Position numbers and translations under genes: made by a program
NCBI RefSeq assembly: GCF_900112845.1
Contig: NZ_FONG01000007.1
Span: forward strand, 124,001-188,000
Direction of reading: 5' to 3'
DNA: 64,000 nt
Source of the DNA: Actinacidiphila alni
Lineage (GTDB): Bacteria; Actinomycetota; Actinomycetes; Streptomycetales; Streptomycetaceae
Notes under the pieces: generated by a model
What the model saw: the letters and a program-made list of their open reading frames with translations, nothing else
The model's database searches: none
What the model was told of the DNA's origin: nothing
Part shown: one piece after another, positions 1 to 8,704 of the stretch
How positions within the stretch are numbered: position 1 is the first letter of the stretch
Layout of the letters: each line of letters opens with the position of its first letter

Positions 1-127
1 ACCGCCAATTCCGTACGGCCGCCCACCTGTTGGCCTCGGGCGCCGCGGCCTCCTCGGCCTCGACCTCGCCATCTGCCTCGGCCTCGGGCACGTCGATGTC
101 CGTCCCGGGTTCGTGGGTGGTGCTCAC
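1..127 (-). CDS. Mce-associated protein, N-terminal fragment
   Basis: This is the start of a gene that continues beyond the left edge of the window. A GTG start at 127-125 is preceded by a purine-rich ribosome site (GGGAGGGGG) and lies 19 bp after the stop of the preceding gene, so it is probably the last or next-to-last gene of the MCE operon. The visible 42 residues are acidic, rich in Glu and Ala (VSTTHEPGTDIDVPEAEAD at the start), and end in a more basic stretch with Trp residues. That resembles the cytoplasmic head of an Mce-associated membrane protein just before its transmembrane helix. The helix itself is outside the window, so the assignment rests on position and composition. Confidence 0.6.
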   Translation of the reverse strand, partial: MSTTHEPGTDIDVPEAEADGEVEAEEAAAPEANRWAAVRNWR

Positions 128-146
128 TGGGCCCCCTCCCCTGCCT

Positions 147-659
147 CTACTCGTCCGCGCCGACGGGCACCGCGGTGAGCGCCGTGAGTTTCCAGCCGTC
201 CGGGGTACGGGACAGGCCCGCCTCGAACCGCTTGCGGTCGGTGGTGGCCGCGCCCGACCGGGGCTCGACCCTGACCTGCACGGTCGCGATGAGCTTCGCC
301 GTACCGGCCCTGGTGTCCAGTTCGGTGACCGCCGCGTCGGTGACCGTGCCCCGGGTGGAGGTGCCGGACCGTTTGAGTGCGGCGGCGTCCGCGCTGTGGG
401 TGCCGGCCAGCCGGTCGTGCAGCGGCCCGGTGGTCGCGTCCAGCCAGGCCGCCAGGTCACGGTCCCGGTGCGCGCTGTCCACGGTGTTCAGCCGGGTGAT
501 GTCCCGCTGCCCGTCGGCGAGCGCGGCGTCGCGCGCCTTGGCGTAGCTCAGCGTGCCGTCGCCGCGGGTGCCGGCGTACGACCAGGCGCCGAGCGCGCAC
601 ACCAGCGCCGCGATCAGCCAGGCCGTACCCCACAGGGCGGCCGGTCGGCGGGCCCTCAT
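147..659 (-). CDS. Mce-associated membrane protein
   Basis: A 170-residue protein with a short basic N-terminus, one transmembrane helix (about residues 10-30, LWGTAWLIAALVCALGAW) and an extracytoplasmic domain. This is the architecture of the Mas proteins that follow mce genes in actinobacteria and are thought to stabilise the MCE complex at the membrane. The external part contains the pattern typical of the family: a helical segment beginning with Tyr-Ala-Lys-Ala-Arg-Asp-Ala-Ala, followed by beta strands with VTDAAVTELDTRAGTAKLIA. The start overlaps the mceF stop by ATGA (656-659), so the two are translationally coupled. Function in lipid uptake is inferred from the operon. Confidence 0.8.
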   Translation of the reverse strand: MRARRPAALWGTAWLIAALVCALGAWSYAGTRGDGTLSYAKARDAALADGQRDITRLNTVDSAHRDRDLAAWLDATTGPLHDRLAGTHSADAAALKRSGTSTRGTVTDAAVTELDTRAGTAKLIATVQVRVEPRSGAATTDRKRFEAGLSRTPDGWKLTALTAVPVGADE

Positions 660-1978
660 CGGGTGTTCCCGAGGCCGAGCAGGTCCGCCATCGTGCTGCC
701 CGCGCTCCGGCCGGGCGCCGGCAGGGCGGGCAGGCCCAGCGCGCCGGGCAGCGCGGGCGCGCCGTAGGTGGTCGGGGTGCCGGACGAGGGTGCGGACCCG
801 GTGGCGGTCGACGTCGAGGTCGAGGTCGGCAGCACGGAACCGGGCTGCGCCGGGTCCGGGACGCCGCCGCCGTACGGCGCGTTGGCCGAACCGCGGACAT
901 CGGTGCCGGAGGAGGCGGGGGCGGTGCAGCGCGCCGCGGTGTTGAGCGCGGTGGCGGGCGGCTTGAGGTCGAGGCCGTTGCGGTAGGTGGTGCCGCCGTA
1001 TCCGGAGGTGCAGGGCAGCGGTGAGAAGAAGGTGACGGCCATGCCGAAGTGCAGGCCCTTGCCGTCCACCGCCGTGGAGCCGGCCGAGGCGACCGCGGGC
1101 ATCTTCACCAGGAACTCCTCGATGCCGTGCTGCCGGGTGACGGCGATGTCGGACGTGGTCAGCAGATTCGCCAGCACCACGCTCAGCTGCGGCCCGACGT
1201 CCCGCAGCAGCGCGGTGACCTGTCCGGCCGCGCCCGGCGCCGCCGCGATCAGCCGGCGCAGGTCGGTGTCGGAGTCGTTCAGCTGGCCGGCCAACTGACT
1301 GGCGCTGGTGGCGAAGGACTTGATGGCGTCGCCCTCGTCGGCCTGGGTGCGCAGCACGGTCTGCCCGTCGACCATCAGCTTGGTGTCGGTCGGCAGATTG
1401 GTGTCGGCGGCGGCGATGAATTCGCCGCTGGTGTCCAGCAGCGACTGGAGGTTGTCGCCCTGCCCGGCGAACGCCTTCCCGAATTCGTCCACGACCGTCT
1501 GCAACGACTTCAGCGGTACGGAACCGGCGAGGCTGTTGACGCTGGTGAGCAGATTGGTGACGGGCGCGGGCGTACGGGTGTCGGCCCGTGCGATCCGCGA
1601 GCCGTTCGCGAGGTACGGGCGGGCGTCGGTGGTCGGCCGCAGGTCGATGTACTGCTCGCCGACCGCGGACAGGCTGGCGACGACCGCCTGAAGGTGGGCG
1701 GGGATGTGCGGCGCCGAGTCGTTGATCCGCAGCTCCGCCTCCACCCCGTCGTCGGTGAGCCGGATCGGGCCGACCCGGCCGACCGAGACGCCCCGGTAGG
1801 TGACGTTGGCGTGCTCGAACAGGCCGCCGGTCTCGGGGAGTTCGGCCGTGACGGTGTAGTAGCCGCGCATGCCGACGAAGCGGCCGAGGTCGGCGTAGCG
1901 GACCCCGATGAAGCCGAGCACGAGGACGGCGATCAGCAGGAAGGCGATGTTCTTGACGACGGTCGCGCGGGTGATCAT
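656..1978 (-). CDS. mceF: MCE family protein, MceF position
   Basis: A 440-residue MCE protein, sixth of the series. An N-terminal uncleaved helix (about residues 8-27) anchors it in the membrane and is followed by the MlaD/MCE domain (about 38-118), with the family pattern GLFEHANVTYRGVSVGRV and later a YIDLRP strand. A long helical region (about 140-300) follows, rich in Leu, Gln and Asp heptads, which in the family forms the barrel or needle of the hexamer that conducts lipid. The C-terminus (about 345-440) is a disordered Ser/Thr/Pro/Gly tail. It overlaps mceE by ATGA. The substrate class (sterol, fatty acid or other lipid) cannot be read from the sequence. Confidence 0.9.
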   Translation of the reverse strand: MITRATVVKNIAFLLIAVLVLGFIGVRYADLGRFVGMRGYYTVTAELPETGGLFEHANVTYRGVSVGRVGPIRLTDDGVEAELRINDSAPHIPAHLQAVVASLSAVGEQYIDLRPTTDARPYLANGSRIARADTRTPAPVTNLLTSVNSLAGSVPLKSLQTVVDEFGKAFAGQGDNLQSLLDTSGEFIAAADTNLPTDTKLMVDGQTVLRTQADEGDAIKSFATSASQLAGQLNDSDTDLRRLIAAAPGAAGQVTALLRDVGPQLSVVLANLLTTSDIAVTRQHGIEEFLVKMPAVASAGSTAVDGKGLHFGMAVTFFSPLPCTSGYGGTTYRNGLDLKPPATALNTAARCTAPASSGTDVRGSANAPYGGGVPDPAQPGSVLPTSTSTSTATGSAPSSGTPTTYGAPALPGALGLPALPAPGRSAGSTMADLLGLGNTR

Positions 1979-3186
1979 CGGCGGCCCCCGCTCGTACGCG
2001 TCCCCGTGCTCGTACTCGTTCCCGTGCTCGTATGCGTCCCGGTGCTCGTACCCGTTCCGGTGACCGAGGGCAGGGGCAACGGAATGCCCGCGTCCCGCAG
2101 CTTCTTGTCGGTCGTGGCCTTGGACTTCCGTGCCGCCTGCGGCTGTTCGGGATCGGGCGGATAGACGTTGCCGGAGGCGGGCATCTCGGGGATGAGCCGG
2201 GTGCCCGGCACGGCGGTGAGGTCCAGGTAGACGTTGAGGTAGTCGCCCTTGACGCCGTTGAGCACCTCGTCGGTGAACGGGTAGGTGACCAGCACCTGGA
2301 GCGAGTCGGGCAGCGCCTTGCCCGCGTCCGCGAGGCGCCGCAAGGTGGGCGCGAGGGCCTGGAGGTCGGCGACCATGTCGTCCTTGCTGCGGTTGACGGT
2401 GTCCACGGCGACGCCGGAGAGCGTGTCCAGCGAGCGCAGCATCGTGACCAGTTGGCCGCGCTGCTCCTCCAGCACCTTCAGTCCCGGGCTGAGCCCGGTG
2501 AGCACGGTGCCGATCTGCTGGTCGCGGGCGGCGAGCGTCGCGGACAGGGCGTTGACGCCGTCGAGCGCGTCGGTGATGTCCTGCTTGTGCGCGTCGAGGT
2601 CGCTCACCAGGGTGTCGACCTGGCCGAGCATCGAGCGGATCTCGGGTTCGTTGCCGGTCAGCGCCTTGTTGAGCTGCACCGAAATGGTCTTGAGCTGATC
2701 GATGCCGCCGCCGTTGAGCAGCATCGACAGCGCGCCGAAGACCTCCTCGACCTCCGGATTGCGGTTGGTGTGCGACACCGGGATGACGGCGCCGTCCCGC
2801 AGCGTGCCCGAGGGCTGCTCCTTGCCGCCGGTCGGCGCGGAGAGCTGGATGTACTTCTCGCCGAGCAGGCTGGACTGCTCCAGGTGCGCGTACGCGTTGG
2901 CAGGCAGCTTCACCTTGCCGTTGACCTTCATGGTGACGGTCGCGGACCAGCCGTCGGCGCCCAGGCCGATCTTGGTGACGCGGCCGACGGCGACGTCATT
3001 GACGCGGACCGACGCCTGCGGGACGAGGTCGAGGACGTCGGCGAAGTCCGCCTTGACGGTGTAGGGGTGGCCGCCGAGGTCGGCGCCGCCGGGCAGCGGC
3101 ACATTCTGTACGTTGAGCGAGCAGCCGGCCAGCGTGAGGGAGAGCAGCGCGGTCCCGGCGACGACGGCCGCTGTGCCGCGGTTCAT
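1975..3186 (-). CDS. mceE: MCE family lipoprotein, MceE position
   Basis: A 403-residue MCE protein with a lipoprotein signal: a basic start, a hydrophobic core and a lipobox ending in LTLAGC, with Cys22 as the likely lipidated residue. Being the lipoprotein of the six marks it as the MceE (LprK-like) subunit. The MlaD domain occupies about residues 38-118 (VRVNDVAVGRV, then LLGEKYIQL). A helical region follows to about residue 310. The last 50 or so residues are a Thr/Ser/Gly repeat encoded by an 18-bp tandem repeat. It overlaps both neighbours by ATGA, so the operon is translated as a coupled unit. Confidence 0.9.
   Translation of the reverse strand: MNRGTAAVVAGTALLSLTLAGCSLNVQNVPLPGGADLGGHPYTVKADFADVLDLVPQASVRVNDVAVGRVTKIGLGADGWSATVTMKVNGKVKLPANAYAHLEQSSLLGEKYIQLSAPTGGKEQPSGTLRDGAVIPVSHTNRNPEVEEVFGALSMLLNGGGIDQLKTISVQLNKALTGNEPEIRSMLGQVDTLVSDLDAHKQDITDALDGVNALSATLAARDQQIGTVLTGLSPGLKVLEEQRGQLVTMLRSLDTLSGVAVDTVNRSKDDMVADLQALAPTLRRLADAGKALPDSLQVLVTYPFTDEVLNGVKGDYLNVYLDLTAVPGTRLIPEMPASGNVYPPDPEQPQAARKSKATTDKKLRDAGIPLPLPSVTGTGTSTGTHTSTGTSTSTGTRTSGGRR
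1995..2060. repeat. 18-bp tandem repeat at the end of mceE
   Basis: The string GTGCTCGTA begins at 2006, 2024 and 2042, an exact 18-bp period, with diverged units on both sides. Translated on the minus strand it gives a Thr-Ser/Gly-Thr-rich tail with a six-residue period. Such in-frame repeats can vary in copy number between strains. The tail is probably a flexible extracytoplasmic spacer. Confidence 0.7.
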
Positions 3187-4367
3187 CGGGCCGCCCCCTT
3201 GGTGTAGACGGTGCCGACCGCCGGCAGGGGCAGCGGCAGCGTCTTCTCGGCCTTGCCGGTCCCGCCGCCCTTCGCGGGGACGAAGTCGTCCGCGCCCGCA
3301 CTCGACGTGGCCGATGTATTCGATGTGTTCGCCGACGTCGGCGTGAGATCGCCGCCCATGCTCAGCTCGTTGATGTTGGCGCGGCCGTCGATGGTGCCGT
3401 GCTGCGGGTCGTACGCGTTCAGCAGGTTGTCGGCGGCCAGCGGCGCGGTGTCGAGGAGTTCGGCGAGCGAGGCGCGCTGGTCGACCAACGTCTGTGTGAT
3501 CGGCGCGAGTTTGGTGATGCTGGTCTTCAGCCGGGCGCGGTTGTCCTGGATGAAGGTCTTCACCTGGCCGAGCGCGGTGGACAGTTGGCGCAGCGCGCCG
3601 CCGAGATTCTCCTTGTCCTCGGCGAGGAAGCCGGTGACGGTGGAGAGCTGGTCGGCGGCGGCCCGTACCTTGCCGTCGTTGTTCTTCAGCATGGTGGTGA
3701 AGGACTGGAGGGAGGACAGGGTGGCGAACAGGTCGTCGCTGTGCCCGTTGAGGGTCTTGGTGGCCTGGCCGAGCTGCTCGATGCTGTCGCCGATGGCCTT
3801 GCCGTTGCCGTCGAGGTTCTTGGCGCCGGTGTCGAGCAGGTCGGACAGCGCGCCGGTGGCGTTGGCGCCGGTGGGTCCGAGGGCGTCGCTGAGCTGGGTG
3901 ATGCTGTCGTAGAGCTGGTCGACCTCGACCGGGGTCGCGGTGCGCTTGGCGGGGATGACGGCGTGGGCGGCCATCCGCGGGCCGCCGGTGTAGGCGGGGG
4001 TGAGCTGGATGTAGCGGTCGGCGACGACGCTGGGGGCGACGACGACGGCGCCCGCGTCGGCGGGGACCTTCACCCCGTGGTCGAGCACCAGCACCACCTT
4101 GACCTGCTTGCCCTGCGGCCGCACCGAGTCGACGGTGCCGACCTTGACGCCGAGCACGCGCAGGTCGGAGCCGGCGTAGACGCCGACGGTGTGGTCGAAG
4201 TAGGCGGTGATCCGGATGCCGTCGGGTCCGCCGAACAGTCGCACACCGCCGTAGGCGAGGGCCGCGAGCACCAGGGCGAGTACGGTGCCGAGCGCGACCA
4301 GCCGCCGCCCGCGTACGGGCGTGACCCGCTCCCTGGACGGCAGGATCCGCGTGCGGAACGCGCTCAT
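3183..4367 (-). CDS. mceD: MCE family protein, MceD position
   Basis: A 394-residue MCE protein. I chose the ATG at 4367 because it overlaps the mceC stop as ATGA, like the other junctions here; a longer reading to 4454 would run through mceC. A single transmembrane helix lies at about residues 20-42 (LVALGTVLALVLAALAYGG), followed by the MlaD domain (about 45-125) with the strand pattern DLRVLGVKVGTV and later VVADRYIQLTPAY. The rest is helical up to about 330, with a Ser/Thr/Ala-rich tail. It acts as one subunit of the heteromeric lipid conduit outside the membrane, by analogy with mycobacterial Mce complexes. Confidence 0.9.
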   Translation of the reverse strand: MSAFRTRILPSRERVTPVRGRRLVALGTVLALVLAALAYGGVRLFGGPDGIRITAYFDHTVGVYAGSDLRVLGVKVGTVDSVRPQGKQVKVVLVLDHGVKVPADAGAVVVAPSVVADRYIQLTPAYTGGPRMAAHAVIPAKRTATPVEVDQLYDSITQLSDALGPTGANATGALSDLLDTGAKNLDGNGKAIGDSIEQLGQATKTLNGHSDDLFATLSSLQSFTTMLKNNDGKVRAAADQLSTVTGFLAEDKENLGGALRQLSTALGQVKTFIQDNRARLKTSITKLAPITQTLVDQRASLAELLDTAPLAADNLLNAYDPQHGTIDGRANINELSMGGDLTPTSANTSNTSATSSAGADDFVPAKGGGTGKAEKTLPLPLPAVGTVYTKGAAR

Positions 4368-5470
4368 GACCGGCCTCCCGTCGCCTTGGGCGGCATGCAC
4401 CCGCTCGTGGGCTGTGTGCCCTTGGGCAGGTAGTCCTTGGGGACGAGGCCGCACAGATAGCTGTCGAACCAGTGGCCGTTGCCGAGGGTGTTGCCGACCA
4501 GCCGGTAGTAGGGGCCGACCAGCGCGAGGGTCTTGTCGAGGCTCGACTGGTTGGCGAGCAGCACCCCGGTGACCCGGTCGAGGGCGTCCAGAGTGGGCGC
4601 GAGCTGCCGGTTGTTGTCGGCGACCAGGCCGCTGAGCTGGGTGCCGAGGTCCTGGGTGCCGGTGAGCAGGGTGTGGATGGCGTCCCGGCGCTTCTGGATC
4701 TCGCCGAGCAGAAGATTGCCGTCCGAGATCAGCGTCTGGAAGCGGCTGTTCTGGTCGGAGAGGGTCTTGGTGAGCTGTTTGCTGCCGGCGAGCAGATCGG
4801 CGAGCTGGGCGTCGCGGCTGGAGATCGTGCGCGACAGCGACGACAGTCCGGTGGCGGCGCTGCGGACCGAGGACGGGGTGTCCTTGAAGGTGTCGGAGAT
4901 GGTCCGGAAGCTCGCCGCGAGCTGCCCGGTGTCGATCGAACCGAGCGTGTTCCCGAGGCCGTCGAGCGCCTGCGTGACGTCGTACGGGGAGGTGGTGCGG
5001 GACGTCGGGATGCGCTGCCCCGGCCGCTGTTTGTGGCTGCCGAGCGGGTCGACGGCCAGGTACTTCTCGCCGAGCAGGGTCTTGATGCCGATGGCGGCGG
5101 TGCTGGCGTCGCCGATCCAGGTGTCCTTCACCCGGAAGGTGACCTTGACCCGGTCGCCGTCCAGCGAGACCCCGGTGACCTTGCCGACCTTGACGCCGGC
5201 GACCCGTACCTCGTTGCCCGACCGCAGCCCGGCGGCCTCGGTGAAGTTCGCGCTGTACGTGGTGCCGCCGCCGATCAGCGGCAGGGCGTCCGCGTTGTAC
5301 GCGACCAGGCCGGCCAGGGCGAGCACCAGCAGGCCGACGGTGCCGACGATCACCGGATTGCGCTCGCGCAGCGGCCGGAAGAGCGGACGGCCGCGGTTCG
5401 CGGGATCGCGGAACCGGAAGCGCGGGCGGAAGCGGACGCCCGAACGGGCGCGGAAGCGGGGGCGGTTCAT
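4364..5470 (-). CDS. mceC: MCE family protein, MceC position
   Basis: A 368-residue MCE protein. An ATG three codons further upstream exists, but the one at 5470 overlaps the mceB stop as ATGA and is preferred. The N-terminal 30 residues are strikingly Arg/Phe-rich (RFRARSGVRFRPRFRFR), a positive cytoplasmic head before the transmembrane helix (about 38-58). The MlaD domain (about 65-145) carries NEVRVAGVKVGKV and LLGEKYLAVDP. A helical region follows with regular Leu/Gln/Ser heptads. The C-terminal piece has two Cys residues (YLCGLVP and TSGCMPP), possibly a disulphide outside the cell. Confidence 0.9.
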   Translation of the reverse strand: MNRPRFRARSGVRFRPRFRFRDPANRGRPLFRPLRERNPVIVGTVGLLVLALAGLVAYNADALPLIGGGTTYSANFTEAAGLRSGNEVRVAGVKVGKVTGVSLDGDRVKVTFRVKDTWIGDASTAAIGIKTLLGEKYLAVDPLGSHKQRPGQRIPTSRTTSPYDVTQALDGLGNTLGSIDTGQLAASFRTISDTFKDTPSSVRSAATGLSSLSRTISSRDAQLADLLAGSKQLTKTLSDQNSRFQTLISDGNLLLGEIQKRRDAIHTLLTGTQDLGTQLSGLVADNNRQLAPTLDALDRVTGVLLANQSSLDKTLALVGPYYRLVGNTLGNGHWFDSYLCGLVPKDYLPKGTQPTSGCMPPKATGGRS

Positions 5471-6501
5471 GACCGGCACCTCGATTCGGTGATCGCTATG
5501 CCGGTGGGCGGCTTGCTGCCGTCGGAGGTGGTGACGCCGGCGACGGTGGCCTGGCAGAGGTAGAGGTTGAGCCAGGAGCCGTACGAGGCGAGCCGGCCGA
5601 TGGTCGTCAGCTTGGTGGGTGTCCTGTTCAGGAAGTTCTCCAGCTGCGGTGTGCCGTCGGCGAGATGGGTGGACAGCCGGCCGAGCTGGTCGATGGACTC
5701 CTTCAGCGGCTGCCGCCCGTCGTCGAGCAACCCGGCGGTGCTGGTGGTCAGTTGGGAGATCGCGGTGATCGACTGGCCGATCGGTTCGCGGTCGGAGGAG
5801 AAGCCGGTGACGAGCTGCTGGAGGGTGGTCACCAGGTCGTTGAACCCGGCCTCACGGGTGTTGACGGTGGTCAGCACCGAGTTGAGGTTGTCGATGACCT
5901 GGCCGATCACCTTGTCCTTGGCGGCGAGCGTCGTGGTCAGCGAACCGACGTTGCTGATCAGGCTGTCGACGGTGCCGCCCTCGCCCTGGAGCACCTGGAT
6001 GATCTCGCCCGCGAGCTGGTTGACGTCCTTGGGCGACAGGCCCTGGAACAGCGGCTGGAAGCCGTTGAAGAGCTGGGTGAGGTCCAGGGCCGGGGTGGTG
6101 CGGCCGAGCGGGATGGTCGCGCCGGGCGCCAGCACCCGGCCGACCGGGCCCGTGCCCTGCTGGAGGTCGACGTACCGCTGCCCGACCATGTTGAGGTACT
6201 TGATGGTGGCGGTCACCGAACCGGGCAGCTTGTGGTCGCGCTCGACGGAGAAGTGCACCTGCGCGATGCGGTGGTCGACGACCTTGATCGAGTCGACCTG
6301 GCCGACCTTCACCCCGGCGATACGGACGCTGTCGCCGGACCGCAGCCCGGAGGTGTCGGTGAACCGGGCGTTGTAGCCGGAGGTGTCGCCGACATCGGTG
6401 CCGCCCGCGATGCTCACCGCGAGCACCGTCGTGGCGAGCGCGGTGACCAGGATGAAGATCAGCGACTTGACGACCGGGCCGACCAGACTGCGGCGCTTCA
6501 C
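5467..6501 (-). CDS. mceB: MCE family protein, MceB position
   Basis: A 344-residue MCE protein with a transmembrane helix at about residues 12-32, an MlaD domain at about 40-120 (DSVRIAGVKVGQV, then MVGQRYVDLQQG) and a helical C-terminal region. Two Cys residues near the end (LYLCQATVAG and the final ESRCRS) match the paired Cys seen at the end of MceC here. It overlaps mceA and mceC by four bases each. It is expected to form part of the hexameric MCE assembly receiving lipid for the YrbE permeases. Confidence 0.9.
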   Translation of the reverse strand: MKRRSLVGPVVKSLIFILVTALATTVLAVSIAGGTDVGDTSGYNARFTDTSGLRSGDSVRIAGVKVGQVDSIKVVDHRIAQVHFSVERDHKLPGSVTATIKYLNMVGQRYVDLQQGTGPVGRVLAPGATIPLGRTTPALDLTQLFNGFQPLFQGLSPKDVNQLAGEIIQVLQGEGGTVDSLISNVGSLTTTLAAKDKVIGQVIDNLNSVLTTVNTREAGFNDLVTTLQQLVTGFSSDREPIGQSITAISQLTTSTAGLLDDGRQPLKESIDQLGRLSTHLADGTPQLENFLNRTPTKLTTIGRLASYGSWLNLYLCQATVAGVTTSDGSKPPTGIAITESRCRS

Positions 6502-7817
6502 CGCACCGTCACCTCCGCCCCGCGGTAGACGGGACCGGTGAGCACGCTGCTCCAGTCGGGCAGCGACCCCGGGTCGGTGCCGATGCCGGGCGCGAGCAGT
6601 TCGTTGATCAGCTCGTTCTCCTGCGGGGAGTTGGCGGGCGAGTCGGTGCCCGACGACAGCGAGGACAGCGACGACTGGGTGCTTGCCGGTGCGGTGCCGT
6701 GGCCGGTGTACGGGACGGGGTAGCAGCGCGGGCCGCCGCTCGCGTCGTACACCGGGGTGTCCTTGCCCGGCACGTACTTCCCGCGGGACGCGACGCTGGT
6801 GAGGTCGACGTGCAGTCCCGGTTCGTTGCTGCCCTTGCCGAGCGCCTTGTCCATCTCGGGGACGAAGGCGGCCAGGGTGCGCAGGGTGCAGGGGAAGGAC
6901 GGGGAGTACTTCGCGAGCAGGCCGAGGGTGCCGCGGCTGTCGGCGGACAGCCGGATCAGGTTGTCCTTGTTCTGCCGCAGATAGGTCGTCAGGTCCTGCG
7001 CGGTGGCGGTGGCGCTGCCGTAGACGTCGCTGAGATTCGCCTGTTCCTCGGCGATGGTGCCGCTGGTCCTGGTGAAGTCGGTGAGGGCCCGCACGATGTC
7101 GGGTGCGGCGGTGTCGTAGACGTGGCTGACGGTGACCAGCTGCTTGATGTCGTCGTTGAGCGCGGGGAGTTCGGGATTGAGCCGGGTCAGGTAGTGGTCC
7201 AACGTGACGAGGGTGCTGCCCAGTTGGTCGCCCCGCCCGTCGAGGGCGGTGGCCACCGCGTTGAGCGTCGCGGCGAGCTTCTGCGGCTGGACGGCGGTCA
7301 GCAGCGGCAGCACATTGTCGAGCACCTGCTGGAGTTCGATGGCGTCGCCTGAGCGGTCCTGCGGGATGGTGCTGCCGGCGGCGAGCGTCGTTCCCCTACC
7401 GCTGGTGTCGGTGCCGGCGGGCGGTACGAGGGCCACGAAACGTTCGCCGAACAGGGTGGTGGGGAGCATCTGGGCGGTGACGCCGGCCGGGATGCGCCGC
7501 AGCTCGCCGGGGTCGATGGCCAGCTTGAGGCGGGCGCCGTCGCCGTCGGCGCTGACCGAGGCGACCCGGCCGACGACGACGCCGCGCAGCTTCACGTCGG
7601 CGCCCTGGTGCATCTCGTTGCCGACGCTGCCGGTCTCCACCTGGACAGTCGCGGAGTCGGTGAAGGTCTTGTCGTAGACGGCGACCGCGAGCCAGGCCAG
7701 CAGCGCGGGCACCAGCAGGAAGACCAGTCCCGCGGTCCTGCGTCCCGCGACGGTGCCGCGCGCCCGGCGGCGCGGGGCCGCGGGCGCGGCGGCGGGGCGG
7801 GTGTCGGTGCTGGTCAT
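6498..7817 (-). CDS. mceA: MCE family protein, MceA position
   Basis: A 439-residue MCE protein, the first of the six. The ATG at 7817 overlaps the yrbEB stop as ATGA; the open frame runs on to 8552 but only as an alternative frame of yrbEB. A basic, Pro/Ala-rich head is followed by a transmembrane helix (about 28-50), the MlaD domain (about 55-140, GADVKLRGVVVGRVASV, then LFGERFVALVPP), a long helical region, and a C-terminal region with two Cys (SFPCTLRT and PRCYPVPY). The tail is Ser/Thr-rich and probably disordered. Confidence 0.9.
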   Translation of the reverse strand: MTSTDTRPAAAPAAPRRRARGTVAGRRTAGLVFLLVPALLAWLAVAVYDKTFTDSATVQVETGSVGNEMHQGADVKLRGVVVGRVASVSADGDGARLKLAIDPGELRRIPAGVTAQMLPTTLFGERFVALVPPAGTDTSGRGTTLAAGSTIPQDRSGDAIELQQVLDNVLPLLTAVQPQKLAATLNAVATALDGRGDQLGSTLVTLDHYLTRLNPELPALNDDIKQLVTVSHVYDTAAPDIVRALTDFTRTSGTIAEEQANLSDVYGSATATAQDLTTYLRQNKDNLIRLSADSRGTLGLLAKYSPSFPCTLRTLAAFVPEMDKALGKGSNEPGLHVDLTSVASRGKYVPGKDTPVYDASGGPRCYPVPYTGHGTAPASTQSSLSSLSSGTDSPANSPQENELINELLAPGIGTDPGSLPDWSSVLTGPVYRGAEVTVR

Positions 7818-8701
7818 CCCGCCACCCGTACGGTCGTGGTGGCGCCCCAGATCGCCAGGCTGAGGAAGAAGTCCGTCACCGAGATGATGACGATGGCGTT
7901 GCGCACCGAGCGGCCGACCGCGATGCCGACGCCCGCAGGGCCGCCCTTGGCGGTGAAGCCGTAGTAGCAGTGGGCGAGGATCACGATGACGGAGAAGATC
8001 AGCACTTTCAGCCCGGACAGCAGCACGTCCTGCGGGGACAGGAAGAGGTTGAAGTAGTGGTCGTAGGTGCCCGGTGACTGGCCGTTGACCATGACGGTGA
8101 CCAGCCGGGACGCCAGGTAGCTGCTGAGCAGGCCGATGCCGTAGAGCGGCACGATGGCCACGACTCCGGCGATGATCCGGGTGGTGACCAGGTACGGCAT
8201 GCTGCGGATGCCCATGCCCTCCAGCGCGTCGATCTCCTCGTTGATCCGCATGGCGCCGAGCTGGGCGGTGAAGCCGGCGCCGACGGTCGCGGACAGCGCG
8301 AGTCCGGCGACCAGCGGGGCGATCTCGCGGGTGTTGAAGTAGGCGGAGATGAAGCCGGTGAAGGCGGCGGTGCCGAGCTGGTTCATCGCCGCGTAGCCCT
8401 GGAGGCCCACGACGGTGCCGGTGGCGAGCGTCATGCCGATCATCACGCCGACGGTGCCGCCGATGACGCCGAGCCCGCCGCTGCCGAACACGACCTCGGC
8501 GAGCAGGCGTTGGACCTCCTTCAGATAGCGGCGCAGGGTGCGCGGGATCCACAGCACGGCGGTGAGGTGGAAGATGAAGTGGTCGCCGGTCTCGTCCAGC
8601 CAGCGTAAGGAGCGGCCGAAGTCCGGGCGGCGGCGCGGGTGTTCGCCGCGCGGCGGCGGTGGCGGCTCGGCCTGCGGGGTGTCCTTGTCCAGGAGCGCCA
8701 T
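7814..8701 (-). CDS. yrbEB: MlaE/YrbE-type ABC permease, second copy
   Basis: A 295-residue integral membrane permease of the MlaE family, pairing with the upstream YrbEA and the MceG-type ATPase. The Pro/Arg-rich N-terminus is followed by an amphipathic helix and about five membrane segments. Family signatures seen include GVIGGTVGVMIGMTLATG, the conserved MRINEEIDALEGMGI cytoplasmic loop that contacts the ATPase, and the C-terminal GFTAKGGPAGVG loop. Codon 32 is TTA (8606-8608, inside RRPDFGRSLRW). TTA is the rarest leucine codon in streptomycetes and needs the bldA tRNA, so translation of this gene and the coupled mce genes may depend on it. Confidence 0.92.
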   Translation of the reverse strand: MALLDKDTPQAEPPPPPRGEHPRRRPDFGRSLRWLDETGDHFIFHLTAVLWIPRTLRRYLKEVQRLLAEVVFGSGGLGVIGGTVGVMIGMTLATGTVVGLQGYAAMNQLGTAAFTGFISAYFNTREIAPLVAGLALSATVGAGFTAQLGAMRINEEIDALEGMGIRSMPYLVTTRIIAGVVAIVPLYGIGLLSSYLASRLVTVMVNGQSPGTYDHYFNLFLSPQDVLLSGLKVLIFSVIVILAHCYYGFTAKGGPAGVGIAVGRSVRNAIVIISVTDFFLSLAIWGATTTVRVAG

Positions 8702-8704
8702 CGG

